This document shows, in pieces, positions 33,230 to 41,756 of a stretch of 64,000 nucleotides of DNA (positions are counted from its first letter, which is position 1; each line of letters opens with the position of its first letter). Below the pieces are notes generated by a model. That model did no database searches. It worked only from the letters and a program-made list of their open reading frames with translations, and was not told where the DNA came from. Origin of the DNA: CAJBVW01 sp964457335 (GTDB lineage: Bacteria > Myxococcota_A > UBA796 > SXON01); the NCBI GenBank assembly GCA_964457335.1, contig CAYWGD010000001.1:62001-126000 (forward strand). Reading direction: 5' to 3'. A program made the position numbers and the translations under genes.

Positions 33230-35077
33230 ATGCCGCGCCGCGGGCTGCTCCTGCTTCTGCTCGCCTCCGGGCCTGCGCTCGCGCAGGAGGGGCCGGACGT
33301 CGCGCCCGAAGCCCCCGCGATGCCGGCCGCGCCCCTCGCGGAGCGCTTCGTGTGGGAGCGCCGCGCCGGGTTCGGGCACCGCGTGGCCGGCGTGGCGGTC
33401 CAGCCCGTGGCAGCGGGCGCCTGGATCGCGGTCGACGAAAAAGGCGGCGTGTGGCTCTCGGAGGACGAGGGCGGGCGCTGGGACAACGTCGTACGCCCCG
33501 TCGGCGCGCTCGCGGACGACGAGCTCCCCGACGACGAGGAGCTCTTGCTCGAGGCCGAGACGCGCCGCGAGGAGGCGCTCGAAGAGGCGCCGGTCGAGCC
33601 GCTCGATCGCCTCCCGGATCTGGACGAGCCCGTCCCGGAGGGCGAGGACGTCGAGCTCCCCGAGGCGCCGGAGGCCGACGAGGCCGTGCTCGGCGAGGCC
33701 GGGGCCGAGGCCGCCGACCTCGTGGAAGAGGGGATCCGCGGCGTCGGAGGGCTGGGCTTCCGCTACCCGCCGGTCGTGTGGGTCGACCCGACCGACCCCG
33801 AGAAGGTGTTCGTCGCCCGCGCCGACGGCACCTGGCGCTCCACGAGCGCCGGCCGTACCTGGGAGCACGTCCGGACCGCCGAGGAGGGTGATCCCCACGT
33901 GACGTCCTTCTTCCGCGGCGCGGACGGGGCGCTCGTACTCGGCACCAGCGACGGCGTCCGCTACTCCACCGACGACGGCGCCTCCTGGATCGACGTCGAG
34001 GACGCGACCGACGGCGCGCGCGTGTACGAGGTCACGACGGGCGCGGGCGCGCTCTGGGCGGCCACCGAGCAGGGCCTGTTCAAGAGCAGCGACGGCCTCG
34101 CCTGGGCCCGCATCCAGCTCCCGACCAACGAGCCCGTCCGCTCGGTCGTGGCCGACCCGTCCTGGGAGAGCGGCTTCTGGGTGGCGACCCCCACGACGCT
34201 CTACCGGACGGACGACGGCGGCGCGAACTTCTACGTGGCCGGCCGCCAGCCGCTCCGCGGGCTCCGGCGCCTCGTCCACCTCGACGAGCCCGGGCACCTG
34301 CTCGCCGTCTCGGACGACGGCGTCTGGGAGTCCATGGACGGCGGCGTGGCCTGGTCCACGGCGGACCGGCGCCTCTCCGAGCCCGACGTGCGCTCGCTCG
34401 CCTTCGCGGACAACGGGCCGGTCATCGCGACGCCGAACGGCGTGTGGCGGATGGTCACCCCGCGGGAGGTGTCGAAGCCGACCCGCGACCGGCCGGCGCT
34501 CTCCCTCTCCGAGACCATCGGCGCCGCGACGCACCGCGACGGCATGGAGATCGACCTGCTCTCCCTCGCCGAGCTCGGCATCGCCGCGCGGATCGCGCCG
34601 CAGCTCGAGCTGCGCTTCGACTGGGGGGCGTCCGCCGGGCGCGACGCCGACTACGTGTCCGCCTCCACGGTCGACGCCTACGACAACGACTGGGCCCTCG
34701 GCGCGCGCCTCTGCTGGGGGGCGTGCAGCACGACCGTGACCGTCGCGCCCACCGGCGAGTACGAGTACGAGACGGACCGCTCCTTCTACGTGTTCGACGG
34801 CCAGGTGTTCGACGAGGGCGAGCCCGTCGCGGCCGCCGCGAACGTCGCCCAGAGCATCCGCAGCTACCGCCGCTACCTCGCCGAGCACGTGGCCGACGCC
34901 TGGCTCGCGCGCTCGCGCCTCGTCGCGGAGACCAACGCCGTCCGCGCGCTCCCGCTGCGCGACCAGGTGCTGCACGCCGTGCAGATCCAGGAGCTCGAGG
35001 CCCGCCTCGACGCCCTCACCGACGGCGCGTTCTCCCGTTCCTCCCGCGCTTCCCCCCCTCCCGAGGAGTCCCCATGA
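33230..35077 (+). CDS. Exported BNR-type beta-propeller protein
   Basis: A 615-residue secreted protein: a clean signal peptide (MPRRGLLLLLLASGPALAQ, cleaved after Ala18), a first propeller blade (EKGGVWLSEDEGGRWDNV), a long acidic insert (about 90-165) rich in Glu/Asp/Pro, then at least five BNR/Asp-box blades (STSAGRTWEH, STDDGASW, SSDGLAWAR, TDDGGANFY, MDGGVAWS). After about residue 430 the sequence changes to a beta-rich part and a C-terminal helical domain (RDQVLHAVQIQELEARLDAL). The downstream gene encodes a stand-alone relative of this last part, overlapping by 4 nt (ATGA). Confidence 0.78.
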   Translation: MPRRGLLLLLLASGPALAQEGPDVAPEAPAMPAAPLAERFVWERRAGFGHRVAGVAVQPVAAGAWIAVDEKGGVWLSEDEGGRWDNVVRPVGALADDELPDDEELLLEAETRREEALEEAPVEPLDRLPDLDEPVPEGEDVELPEAPEADEAVLGEAGAEAADLVEEGIRGVGGLGFRYPPVVWVDPTDPEKVFVARADGTWRSTSAGRTWEHVRTAEEGDPHVTSFFRGADGALVLGTSDGVRYSTDDGASWIDVEDATDGARVYEVTTGAGALWAATEQGLFKSSDGLAWARIQLPTNEPVRSVVADPSWESGFWVATPTTLYRTDDGGANFYVAGRQPLRGLRRLVHLDEPGHLLAVSDDGVWESMDGGVAWSTADRRLSEPDVRSLAFADNGPVIATPNGVWRMVTPREVSKPTRDRPALSLSETIGAATHRDGMEIDLLSLAELGIAARIAPQLELRFDWGASAGRDADYVSASTVDAYDNDWALGARLCWGACSTTVTVAPTGEYEYETDRSFYVFDGQVFDEGEPVAAAANVAQSIRSYRRYLAEHVADAWLARSRLVAETNAVRALPLRDQVLHAVQIQELEARLDALTDGAFSRSSRASPPPEESP

Positions 35078-35664
35078 TCGCCATCCTCCTGACGCTCGCC
35101 CTCGCGCAGCCCGCCGCGGCCGCCGAGTTCCGCACGGTCGACGAGGTGCTCGCGCGCTTCGAGAAGGAGCCCGAGGTCCGCGACGTGCAGGCCATGGTGC
35201 TCGAGTACTCCAAGACCGACCCACGCTACGTGAACGAGTGGCTCCGGGCCGCGAAGAACGCGGCGTGGCTCCCCGAGCTCACGATCAAGTACGACTACGG
35301 CAACGACTACGGCTACGACTACACCTACGAGGTCACCGAGGACGGCGAGCTCGAGGGCGCCGACGTGGGCAACGACCACGGCGTGGCCGTGACCGCCAAG
35401 TGGAAGCTCGACGAGCTCGTGATGTCGAGCGACCGCATCCGCGTCATCAGCGAGACGCAGGACATCGTGAAGCTCCGCGACAAGGTGCTCGACGAGGTGA
35501 CGCGCCTGTACTTCGATCGCCGTCGTCTCCAGATCGACATGTTGCTGGCCGGTGGCGGAGACCTGAAGGGCCAGATCAAGAACGAGATGCGCCTCCAGGA
35601 GCTCACGGCGCAGATCGACGCCTACACCGGCGGTCGCTTCTCGGTGGCGTTGCAGTCCAAGTAG
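35074..35664 (+). CDS. Exported protein related to the C-terminal domain of the upstream propeller protein
   Basis: A 196-residue exported protein with a signal peptide (MIAILLTLALAQPAAAAEF). A Tyr/Asp-rich beta segment (IKYDYGNDYGYDYTYEV) is followed by VTAKWKLDELVMS and a helical hairpin (RDKVLDEVTRLYFDRRRLQI, MRLQELTAQIDAYTGGRFS). The same order of features (a beta segment, then R-D-x-V, Q-E-L, D-A-x-T-x-G-x-F-S) ends the upstream propeller protein, so the two share a domain. It resembles TolC-like helical hairpins loosely, but it is too short to be TolC. Start ATG at 35074, with GAGGAG upstream, overlapping the upstream stop (ATGA). Probably a periplasmic or outer-membrane partner. Confidence 0.7.
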   Translation: MIAILLTLALAQPAAAAEFRTVDEVLARFEKEPEVRDVQAMVLEYSKTDPRYVNEWLRAAKNAAWLPELTIKYDYGNDYGYDYTYEVTEDGELEGADVGNDHGVAVTAKWKLDELVMSSDRIRVISETQDIVKLRDKVLDEVTRLYFDRRRLQIDMLLAGGGDLKGQIKNEMRLQELTAQIDAYTGGRFSVALQSK

Positions 35665-35693
35665 GTCCGCGACGGGATAGACGCGGCGGCACC

Positions 35694-37223
35694 ATGTCGG
35701 CGCACGATCTCGTCCTCATCCTCGACTTCGGCTCCCAGTTCACCCAGCTGATCGCGCGGCGCATCCGCGAGCAGGGCGTCTACTGCGAGATCCACCCGTG
35801 CACGCTCCCGCCGCGGGACTTCCCGCGCCTCGTCGGGATCGTGCTCTCCGGCGGCCCGTCCAGCGTGTACGACCACGACGCGCCGCCGTTCGACGAAGGC
35901 TGGCTCGACCGCGGCGTGCCGGTGCTCGGCATCTGCTACGGCATGCAGCTGATGACCCAGCGCCTCGGCGGCGAGGTCAAGGGCTCGTCGCACCGCGAGT
36001 ACGGCCACGCCGAGATCACACGCGCGGGCGGCGCGGACAAGCTCTTCGCGGGCCTCCCCGACGTGCTCCCGGTGTGGATGAGCCACGGCGACCAGGTCGC
36101 GCGGGCGCCCCAGGGCTTCCGCACGCTCGCGTCCACGCCCACCTGCCCCGTCGCGGCCTTCGCGGACGAGGAGCGGCGCTACTACGCGCTCCAGTTCCAC
36201 CCCGAGGTCACCCACACGCGCGACGGCGTGGCGCTCCTCCGCAACTTCCTGTTCGGCGTGTGCGAGGCGCGCGCCGACTGGTCGATGGGCAGCTTCATCG
36301 ACGAGCAGGTCGCGAAGATCCGCGCCCAGGTCGGCGAAGGCGAGGTCCTCTGCGCGCTCTCCGGCGGCGTCGACAGCTCGGTGACCGCGGCGATCCTGCA
36401 CGAGGCGCTCGGGGACCGCCTGCACTGCATCTTCGTGGACAACGGCCTCCTCCGCCTCGGCGAGCGCGAGAGCGTGGCCAACGAGTTCAAGGACTTCCAG
36501 CTCACGGTCGTCGACGCGCGCAAGCGCTTCCTCGACGCGCTCGCGGGCGTGACCGATCCCGAGCGCAAGCGGAAGATCATCGGCGAGACCTTCATCCGCG
36601 TCTTCGAGGACGAGGCGAAGCGCTTCAAGGCCGCGAGCTGGCTCGCGCAGGGCACGCTCTACCCGGACGTGATCGAGAGCGTGAGCTTCCGCGGCCCGAG
36701 CGCCACGATCAAGAGCCACCACAACGTCGGCGGGCTCCCCGAGCGCATGCACCTCAAGCTCATCGAACCCTTGCGCGAGCTCTTCAAGGACGAGGTCCGC
36801 GCGCTCGGCGCGAAGCTCGGGCTCTCCCGCGGGCGCATCGACCGCCAGCCCTTCCCCGGGCCGGGCCTCGCCGTGCGTTGCCTCGGCGAGCTCACGGAGC
36901 CGCGGCTCGACGTGCTGCGCGCCGCCGACGCGATCGTCGACCAGGAGATCCGCGCCGCGGGCCTCCAGGACAGCCTCTGGCAGAGCTTCGCCGTGCTCCT
37001 GCCGGTCCGCTCGGTCGGCGTGATGGGCGACAACCGCACCTACGACGAGGCTTGCGCCATCCGCGCCGTGCACTCCACCGACGGGATGACCGCGCACGTC
37101 GCCGAGCTGCCCTGGCCGCTGCTCGCGCGCCTGTCGAGCCGGATCATCAACGAGGTCAAGGGCATCAACCGCGTGGTCTACGACATCTCGACCAAGCCGC
37201 CCGCCACGATCGAGTGGGAGTGA
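35694..37223 (+). CDS. guaA: GMP synthase (glutamine-hydrolysing)
   Basis: A 509-residue bifunctional enzyme converting XMP to GMP. The class I glutamine amidotransferase has the nucleophile Cys81 in GICYGMQLM, and His169/Glu171 in QFHPEVTHT. The ATP-pyrophosphatase P-loop is SGGVDSSV (223-230). The dimerisation domain ends with the conserved KPPATIEWE. The ATG at 35694 is only 8 residues before the first strand, as in most GuaA proteins. A palindromic repeat begins 9 nt after the stop. Confidence 0.97.
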   Translation: MSAHDLVLILDFGSQFTQLIARRIREQGVYCEIHPCTLPPRDFPRLVGIVLSGGPSSVYDHDAPPFDEGWLDRGVPVLGICYGMQLMTQRLGGEVKGSSHREYGHAEITRAGGADKLFAGLPDVLPVWMSHGDQVARAPQGFRTLASTPTCPVAAFADEERRYYALQFHPEVTHTRDGVALLRNFLFGVCEARADWSMGSFIDEQVAKIRAQVGEGEVLCALSGGVDSSVTAAILHEALGDRLHCIFVDNGLLRLGERESVANEFKDFQLTVVDARKRFLDALAGVTDPERKRKIIGETFIRVFEDEAKRFKAASWLAQGTLYPDVIESVSFRGPSATIKSHHNVGGLPERMHLKLIEPLRELFKDEVRALGAKLGLSRGRIDRQPFPGPGLAVRCLGELTEPRLDVLRAADAIVDQEIRAAGLQDSLWQSFAVLLPVRSVGVMGDNRTYDEACAIRAVHSTDGMTAHVAELPWPLLARLSSRIINEVKGINRVVYDISTKPPATIEWE

Positions 37224-37231
37224 TCGAGGGG

Positions 37232-37280
37232 GCTCTTCTTCTTGGGGCGGGGGGGCGAGCCCCCCCGCAACGCCCCCCCC
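37232..37280 (+). repeat. 3'-end palindromic repeat, copy 3
   Basis: GCTCTTCTTCTTGGGGC, then a seven-base-pair G/C stem with loop CGAG, GCAAC and a run of eight C. It lies directly after guaA in the same orientation and fills most of the gap to the next gene. Confidence 0.75.
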
Positions 37281-37329
37281 TTCCTCGCCGGGCGCTCGCG
37301 CCGGTGCAGGAACCTCGGCCGCCAGGGCG

Positions 37330-38508
37330 ATGAAGGGCGCTCCGCGGCGCAACGAGGCCGGGACGGCAGGGGCGTTGCTCCCCGCCGCCCTCACCGTGCT
37401 CGCCGCGGCCCTGACCCCCACTCTGCCCTGGCACACCGGCCCCGCGCTGGTCGCGCTCGGCGTGGTCGCCGCCCTCGACCGCGCCTGGATCTGGCCGGCG
37501 CTGGGGGCCGCCGCGGTCTGGTCGCGGGCCGTCGCGGACGGCGCCGGCGGCCCCGGCGGCGCCGTGATCCTCGGGGCCGCGGTGGTCCTCGGCGCGGCGC
37601 GCCGGCGCCGGCTCGCGACCGGGATCGTGGTCGTCGCGCTCGCGCTCGCCGCCAAGCAGCTCGTCGCGGCGCGGCTCCTCCCTGCGGCGGAGGGCCCGAT
37701 CCCCTGGCTCGTGGTCACGCTCGTGGCGTCGGCCGGGGCCGTGTCCGCGGCGCGCGGCAGCCGCGTGGAGGCCGGCGCGCTCGGGGTCGCGGGGATGATC
37801 GTGCTCGCGCGCCTCGCGGCGGTGTGGAGCGTGGACGGCGTGGAGCGCGTCCGGGCCGCGGCGGCGGTCGGGGCGGTGCCCCTCGTGTACGACGCGCTCG
37901 CCGCCGAGGCGGACCCGGCGCTGGCGGCCGCGCTGCTGCGCGTCGCGCCCGCGCGCGACGCGGCGGCGCTCCGGCTCGGCTGGGCGCGCGCGCTCGACCT
38001 GGGATGGCGTCCGACGCGCGCCGAGGGCGTGGTGGTGCCGGTGGCGCGGGCCCTGGAGGCGCGCGGCCGAGGCGGCGAGGCGCTGCGGCTCCTCGCGCGC
38101 CACCCGCGCGAGGGCGAGGTGGACGCGCTGCGGGCGCTCCTGGAGCGCGTGCAGGGCGCGCCCGTGCGCTGGCGCGGCGCGCCGCTCGGCCCGGAGCTGC
38201 CCGGCCGCTTCGACCCGGCGCTGCGCTTCCAGACCGGCGGGTGGGCGGCCGTCGAGCTCACCGCCCGCGCGCCGCTCGCGGAGCTCGTGATCGAGGGGGA
38301 GGGGACGCCGTACCAGGGGCCCCCGCTCCTGGAGGTGCGCCTGGACGGCGGCCCCGCGGTCCCTTGGGCGCTCGACGGCCCGGCGACGCTCCGCGTCCCC
38401 GGCCCGATCGAGCCGGGGCCGCACCGGCTGGACCTGTTCTTCGTGAACGACCGCGCGGACGCCGGCGGGGACCGGAACGTGGTGATCACGTCGATCGGGG
38501 GCGCATGA
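37330..38508 (+). CDS. Multi-pass membrane protein with C-terminal beta domain, function unknown
   Basis: A 392-residue protein that I do not recognise. Residues about 15-170 hold roughly five or six short hydrophobic helices (ALLPAALTVLAAALTPTLPW, LATGIVVVALALAAKQLVA, WLVVTLVASAGAV). A helical, Arg/Ala-rich segment (about 175-280) follows. The last 110 residues look like a small beta-sandwich carbohydrate-binding-type module (FQTGGWAAVELTARAPLAEL, GPHRLDLFFVND). It could sense or decorate a surface polymer. ATG at 37330 lacks a clear ribosome-binding site. Confidence 0.62.
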   Translation: MKGAPRRNEAGTAGALLPAALTVLAAALTPTLPWHTGPALVALGVVAALDRAWIWPALGAAAVWSRAVADGAGGPGGAVILGAAVVLGAARRRRLATGIVVVALALAAKQLVAARLLPAAEGPIPWLVVTLVASAGAVSAARGSRVEAGALGVAGMIVLARLAAVWSVDGVERVRAAAAVGAVPLVYDALAAEADPALAAALLRVAPARDAAALRLGWARALDLGWRPTRAEGVVVPVARALEARGRGGEALRLLARHPREGEVDALRALLERVQGAPVRWRGAPLGPELPGRFDPALRFQTGGWAAVELTARAPLAELVIEGEGTPYQGPPLLEVRLDGGPAVPWALDGPATLRVPGPIEPGPHRLDLFFVNDRADAGGDRNVVITSIGGA

Positions 38509-38546
38509 CCACCCCTTCGGAGTGGCCGTCATCACGCGCCGACAAA

Positions 38547-38569
38547 GGACGCGCCATCGAGGCGCGTCC
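38547..38569 (-). terminator. Nine-base-pair perfect hairpin between convergent genes
   Basis: GGACGCGCC (38547-38555) and GGCGCGTCC (38561-38569) form a perfect stem around ATCGA. On the minus strand it is followed by TTTGTC, so it could terminate transcription coming from the minus-strand lipoprotein; no T-run follows on the plus strand. Confidence 0.45.
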
Positions 38570-38614
38570 GACTCGGCGCGGGCGTAGGTGCCGCCCGAAG
38601 CGCGGGCGACGGGG

Positions 38615-38660
38615 CCCCGCCTGGTTCCGGGGCGGCTCTGCGCCCCGGAACCAGGTGGGG
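38615..38660. repeat. Long inverted repeat (19-base-pair stem)
   Basis: CCTGGTTCCGGGGC (38620-38633) is perfectly complementary to GCCCCGGAACCAGG (38642-38655), with an 8-nt loop. The pairing extends outward through one G-T pair to CCCC/GGGG, giving about 19 pairs. It sits between convergent genes, next to a palindromic repeat. A bidirectional terminator or a mobile hairpin element are both possible. Confidence 0.7.
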
Positions 38661-38670
38661 TCGAGGAGCC

Positions 38671-38721
38671 CGGGGGGGGGCGTTGCGGGGGGGGGGCGCC
38701 CCCCCCCCCCCACCACGACCG
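38671..38721 (-). repeat. 3'-end palindromic repeat, copy 4 (expanded homopolymer runs)
   Basis: On the minus strand: GTCGTGGTGGGG with a long G-run, a long C-run, GCAACGCCCCCC and GGGCTCC. The loop and flanks are diverged and the G and C runs are longer than in the other copies (more than ten bases), which makes the base count unreliable. It lies at the 3' end of the minus-strand lipoprotein gene, in that gene's orientation, and runs into its reading frame. Confidence 0.65.
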
Positions 38722-39234
38722 GCCCGACCGCGGGCCGCCGCCCGCGCCGGGCGGGAGGCCGTCGGCGGGCTGCGTGCCGGTGGGCGCCGCGGCCTCGGAC
38801 ACGTCGATCTCGTCGATGATCCGGCGGCCGTCGACGATGCGGTAGGTGACATGCACGTTCGTGCCCGGCTGGAGCTCGGTCACGACCACCGTGCTCTCCC
38901 CGCGCATGAACCGGCTCTGCGGGTTGTAGTCGACCTCGAACGTCTCGCCGTTCTCGAGGCGGAGCATGACCGTGTCGGCGTCGTGGCCGGTGACCACCGC
39001 GTCGAACTCCACGGGCTCGCCCGACTTCTCCTGGTCGCGCAGCTCCTCCACGAGGTTGCGGCGGGCCTCCGCCACCTCCTCGCGGCCCTCCTGTACCTCC
39101 CGGCCGACCTCCTGCCGTGCCTCCTGCGCCTCCTTGCGCACATCCTCCGCGGCCTCCCGCGCCTGCTCCTGCTCGGTGGCGCACGCCGCCAGGACCCCGA
39201 GCCAGGCCAACGCGCCGAACTTGAATGCCTTCAT
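38713..39234 (-). CDS. Coiled-coil lipoprotein with unresolved 3' end
   Basis: A lipoprotein starting at ATG 39234: leader with lipobox LAAC (Cys18), then a Glu/Arg/Ala helical coiled coil (REAAEDVRKEAQEARQEVG), then a small beta domain (VVTGHDADTVMLRLENGET, TVVVTELQPGTNVHVTYRI). After ADGLPPGAGGG the frame enters palindromic repeat copy 4. No stop codon occurs in any minus-strand frame between about 38770 and the hairpin at 38547, and the original frame stays open for hundreds of codons. I end the feature at the repeat. Either the repeat inserted into the gene's end, or the homopolymer runs hide a length error. Function unknown. Confidence 0.6.
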
Positions 39235-39369
39235 CGTGCCTCCTCGTCTGAAACCCCACGCGGGGCGACACCCGGCCAATCTCGTCCCGTCGGACCAGCG
39301 GGTGCCTACCCGGGACATCTCGTGGAGAAACGAGGGGAATTCAGGCGGGCGGAGGACGAGCGGTATCGG

Positions 39370-40617
39370 CTAGCGCCGGGCCGGGGCGCCGGCGCCGGAC
39401 GTGGCCGACGCCGCGTTTCCGAGGCGGAGGCGCAGCCCCGCGTAGAGCGCCTTCGGGTCGTCCCCGACGAGGTCGCGGTTGAGCGCGTGCAGCTCGGGCC
39501 ACCGGTCGGCGGACCCGAGCTCGCGCGCCGCGATGGCCTGGAGCGTCTCGCCGCGCCGGACCACGACGACGCGCCCGGTCGTTGTTGCGTAGCCGTCCGC
39601 GGGGGCCGCGCCGCCGAGCCACCGGGCCTCGAGCCGGGCGAGCAGCCCCTGGTCGCCGAGGCCGCGGAGCACGGTGTTCACGTCGGCCTGCAGCGCCGGA
39701 TCGTCCGCGCGGAGCGCGATGTTGTAGGTGGCCACGTTGAGCGCCGCGTCGGCCACCCGCAGGCGCTCGCCGAAGCTCCGGAGCTCCCAGCGCGCGAGCG
39801 GGCAGTCGTAGACCACGGCGTCGAGCTTCCCGCGCGCGAGGTGCTCGAAGTAGCCGTAGTCGTCGAACACGACGCGCTCGTAGTCGGCGCCGACGCCGAG
39901 GGCTGCGACCTGGGTGGTCACGGGGTCGTCGTACATCCCGACGCGCTTCCCGCGCAGGTCCGCGAGCCCGCGCGCGCGGGAGCCCGACGGGACCACGAGG
40001 CAGAGGCTGTACTGGAGGTAGGAGACCGACCACGCGAGGCCGGACCAGGCCGTGCTCGGGCTGAGCTGGCCCACGGCGAGGTCCGCGGCGCCGCTCCGCA
40101 GGCGGTCGGGGAGCTCCGAGAAGGTCGCCGGGACGATCTCGAGGGGCACGCCGGCCTCGGCGGCGACGGCGGACATGACGCCGTACTCGAAGCCCTCCCA
40201 GCCGGTCTCCGTGCGGGCGAGGAAGGGGGCGGCGTCGGGATCGGCGGCCACCCGGAGCTTGCCGCGCGCGCGCACCGCCGCGAACCCGGCGGCGGCGCCG
40301 GGGGGCGCGGCCGCGGCGGTGACCCGCTCGACGGGCACGGCCTCCGGGGGCGCCATGGGCGCCTGCACGAAGAGGAACGCGGCGGCGACGACGCCGATCG
40401 CGGCGATCGCGCCCGAGGCCACCATGATCGCCGCGACGGAGCGGGTCGGGCTCGTTCGGCGCGCCGGCCGGGGAGGGGGGCTCGCGGGAGCGGGGCGCGG
40501 GGTCGGCGGGGCGACCTGCCCGGGCGCGACAGGGACCCGCCGCGGCGAGCCGCAGGACGGGCACCGCTCGGCCTCGTCCGCGAGCCGGGTGCCGCAGTGG
40601 GCGCAGGCCTGCGTCAC
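39370..40617 (-). CDS. Zinc-ribbon, membrane-anchored solute-binding/LysM fusion protein
   Basis: A 415-residue paralogue of the next gene. The N terminus is a cytoplasmic zinc ribbon (CAHCG and CPSCG), then a Pro-rich stretch and one membrane helix (SVAAIMVASGAIAAIGVVAA). The external part is an amino-acid-type periplasmic binding domain (SBP_bac_3: GKLRVAADPDAAPFLARTE, SVSYLQYSLCLVVPSGS, GKRVGMYDD) followed by a C-terminal LysM-like peptidoglycan-binding domain (VVVVRRGETLQAIAARELG). The GTG start at 40617 overlaps the stop of the upstream gene (GTGA). It may bind a ligand and report to the cytoplasm, or act as a wall-bound receptor. Confidence 0.78.
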   Translation of the reverse strand: MTQACAHCGTRLADEAERCPSCGSPRRVPVAPGQVAPPTPRPAPASPPPRPARRTSPTRSVAAIMVASGAIAAIGVVAAAFLFVQAPMAPPEAVPVERVTAAAAPPGAAAGFAAVRARGKLRVAADPDAAPFLARTETGWEGFEYGVMSAVAAEAGVPLEIVPATFSELPDRLRSGAADLAVGQLSPSTAWSGLAWSVSYLQYSLCLVVPSGSRARGLADLRGKRVGMYDDPVTTQVAALGVGADYERVVFDDYGYFEHLARGKLDAVVYDCPLARWELRSFGERLRVADAALNVATYNIALRADDPALQADVNTVLRGLGDQGLLARLEARWLGGAAPADGYATTTGRVVVVRRGETLQAIAARELGSADRWPELHALNRDLVGDDPKALYAGLRLRLGNAASATSGAGAPARR

Positions 40618-41654
40618 CGCGCTCCCCGGACGGGCACGCGCAGCCGCATGCCCGCGTAGATCTCGTTCGGATCGGGGCCGACCACGTCCTTGTTGGCCTC
40701 GTAGAGCGCACGCCAGGCCTCCACGTCCCCTAGCTCCCGCGCGGCGATGGCCGAGAGCGAGTCGCCGCGCTTGACCACGACCACCTTGCCCGTGCGGCTC
40801 TCGTAGCCCTCGGCGGGCGCCGCGGAGCCGAGCCAGCGCTGCTCCAGCGTGGCGAGGAGCCCCTGGTCGCCGAGCTCCTTGAGCACGCCGTTCACATCGG
40901 CGAGCAGCTTCGGGTCCGACGCCGGCAGGGCGACGTTGTAGGTCGCGATGTTGAGCGCGTCCTCGGCGATCCGGAGCTTGTCGCCGTAGGTCGTCATCTC
41001 GTGGCGGGCGAGCGGGCAGTCGTAGACCATGCCGTCGAGCTGCCCGCGCACCATCTTCTCGAAGTAGCCGTAGTCGTCGAAGAGCACGCGCTCGTAGGAC
41101 GCGCTCACGAGCAGGTCGGTGACCTGCCGCGCGACGGGGTCGTCGTACATCGCGACGCGCTTGCCCTTCAGGTCCGCGATGGTCGCGACCGGGCTCTTCG
41201 CCGGGACGACGAGGCAGAGGCTGTACTGGAGGTAGGAGACCGACCACGCGAGGCCGCCGTAGGCCTCGCTCGGCGCGATCTGGCCGATCGCGAGGTCGGC
41301 GGCGCCGTCGGTCACCTTCTTCGTGAGGTCGGGGAAGGTCGCGTCGACGATCTGGAGCTCGACGCCCGCGCGGTCCGCGATCGCGCGCATGATCGCGTAC
41401 TCGAAGCCCTCCAGGCTCCCGTCGGCGCCCTTGGCGAGAAAGGGCGCGGCGTCGGGGTCGGCGGCGACGCGGAGGGCGCCGCGGGCGCGCACCGCGTCGA
41501 AACCGCCGGGGCCGCTCGCGGCCGCGGGGGGCGTCGTCGCCGAGGGGGCCTCCGCGGGCGCGGTCGCCTGCGGGACGTCGGGCCCGGCGCACGCCAGCGC
41601 CCAGCCGAGCGAGAGGGCGAGGGCGGCGGGCAGGGAGCGCGGGGTGTCGGACAT
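40614..41654 (-). CDS. Solute-binding/LysM fusion lipoprotein
   Basis: A 346-residue exported protein. A leader with ALAC (Cys22) is followed by an Ala/Pro/Thr spacer. Then comes an SBP_bac_3 domain (GALRVAADPDAAPFLAKGAD, EGFEYAIMRAIADRAGVELQ, SVSYLQYSLCLVVPAKS, GYFEKMVRGQLDGMVYDCPL). The C terminus is a LysM-like repeat (VVVVKRGDSLSAIAARELG, NEIYAGMRLRVPV). No ABC transporter permease is nearby, so it is probably a receptor or enzyme-like binding protein that docks to the cell wall rather than a transporter subunit. It is translationally coupled to its paralogue downstream. Confidence 0.8.
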   Translation of the reverse strand: MSDTPRSLPAALALSLGWALACAGPDVPQATAPAEAPSATTPPAAASGPGGFDAVRARGALRVAADPDAAPFLAKGADGSLEGFEYAIMRAIADRAGVELQIVDATFPDLTKKVTDGAADLAIGQIAPSEAYGGLAWSVSYLQYSLCLVVPAKSPVATIADLKGKRVAMYDDPVARQVTDLLVSASYERVLFDDYGYFEKMVRGQLDGMVYDCPLARHEMTTYGDKLRIAEDALNIATYNVALPASDPKLLADVNGVLKELGDQGLLATLEQRWLGSAAPAEGYESRTGKVVVVKRGDSLSAIAARELGDVEAWRALYEANKDVVGPDPNEIYAGMRLRVPVRGAR

Positions 41655-41756
41655 GGGGCCTCGGACGCGCGTCCGCAGGGGCGCGGGCGCGCCGGCGCAT
41701 CATAGCGCCCTCGCGGGCGGGAGCCCGGCCGGGCCCGTGATACCAGGGGCCTCCCC

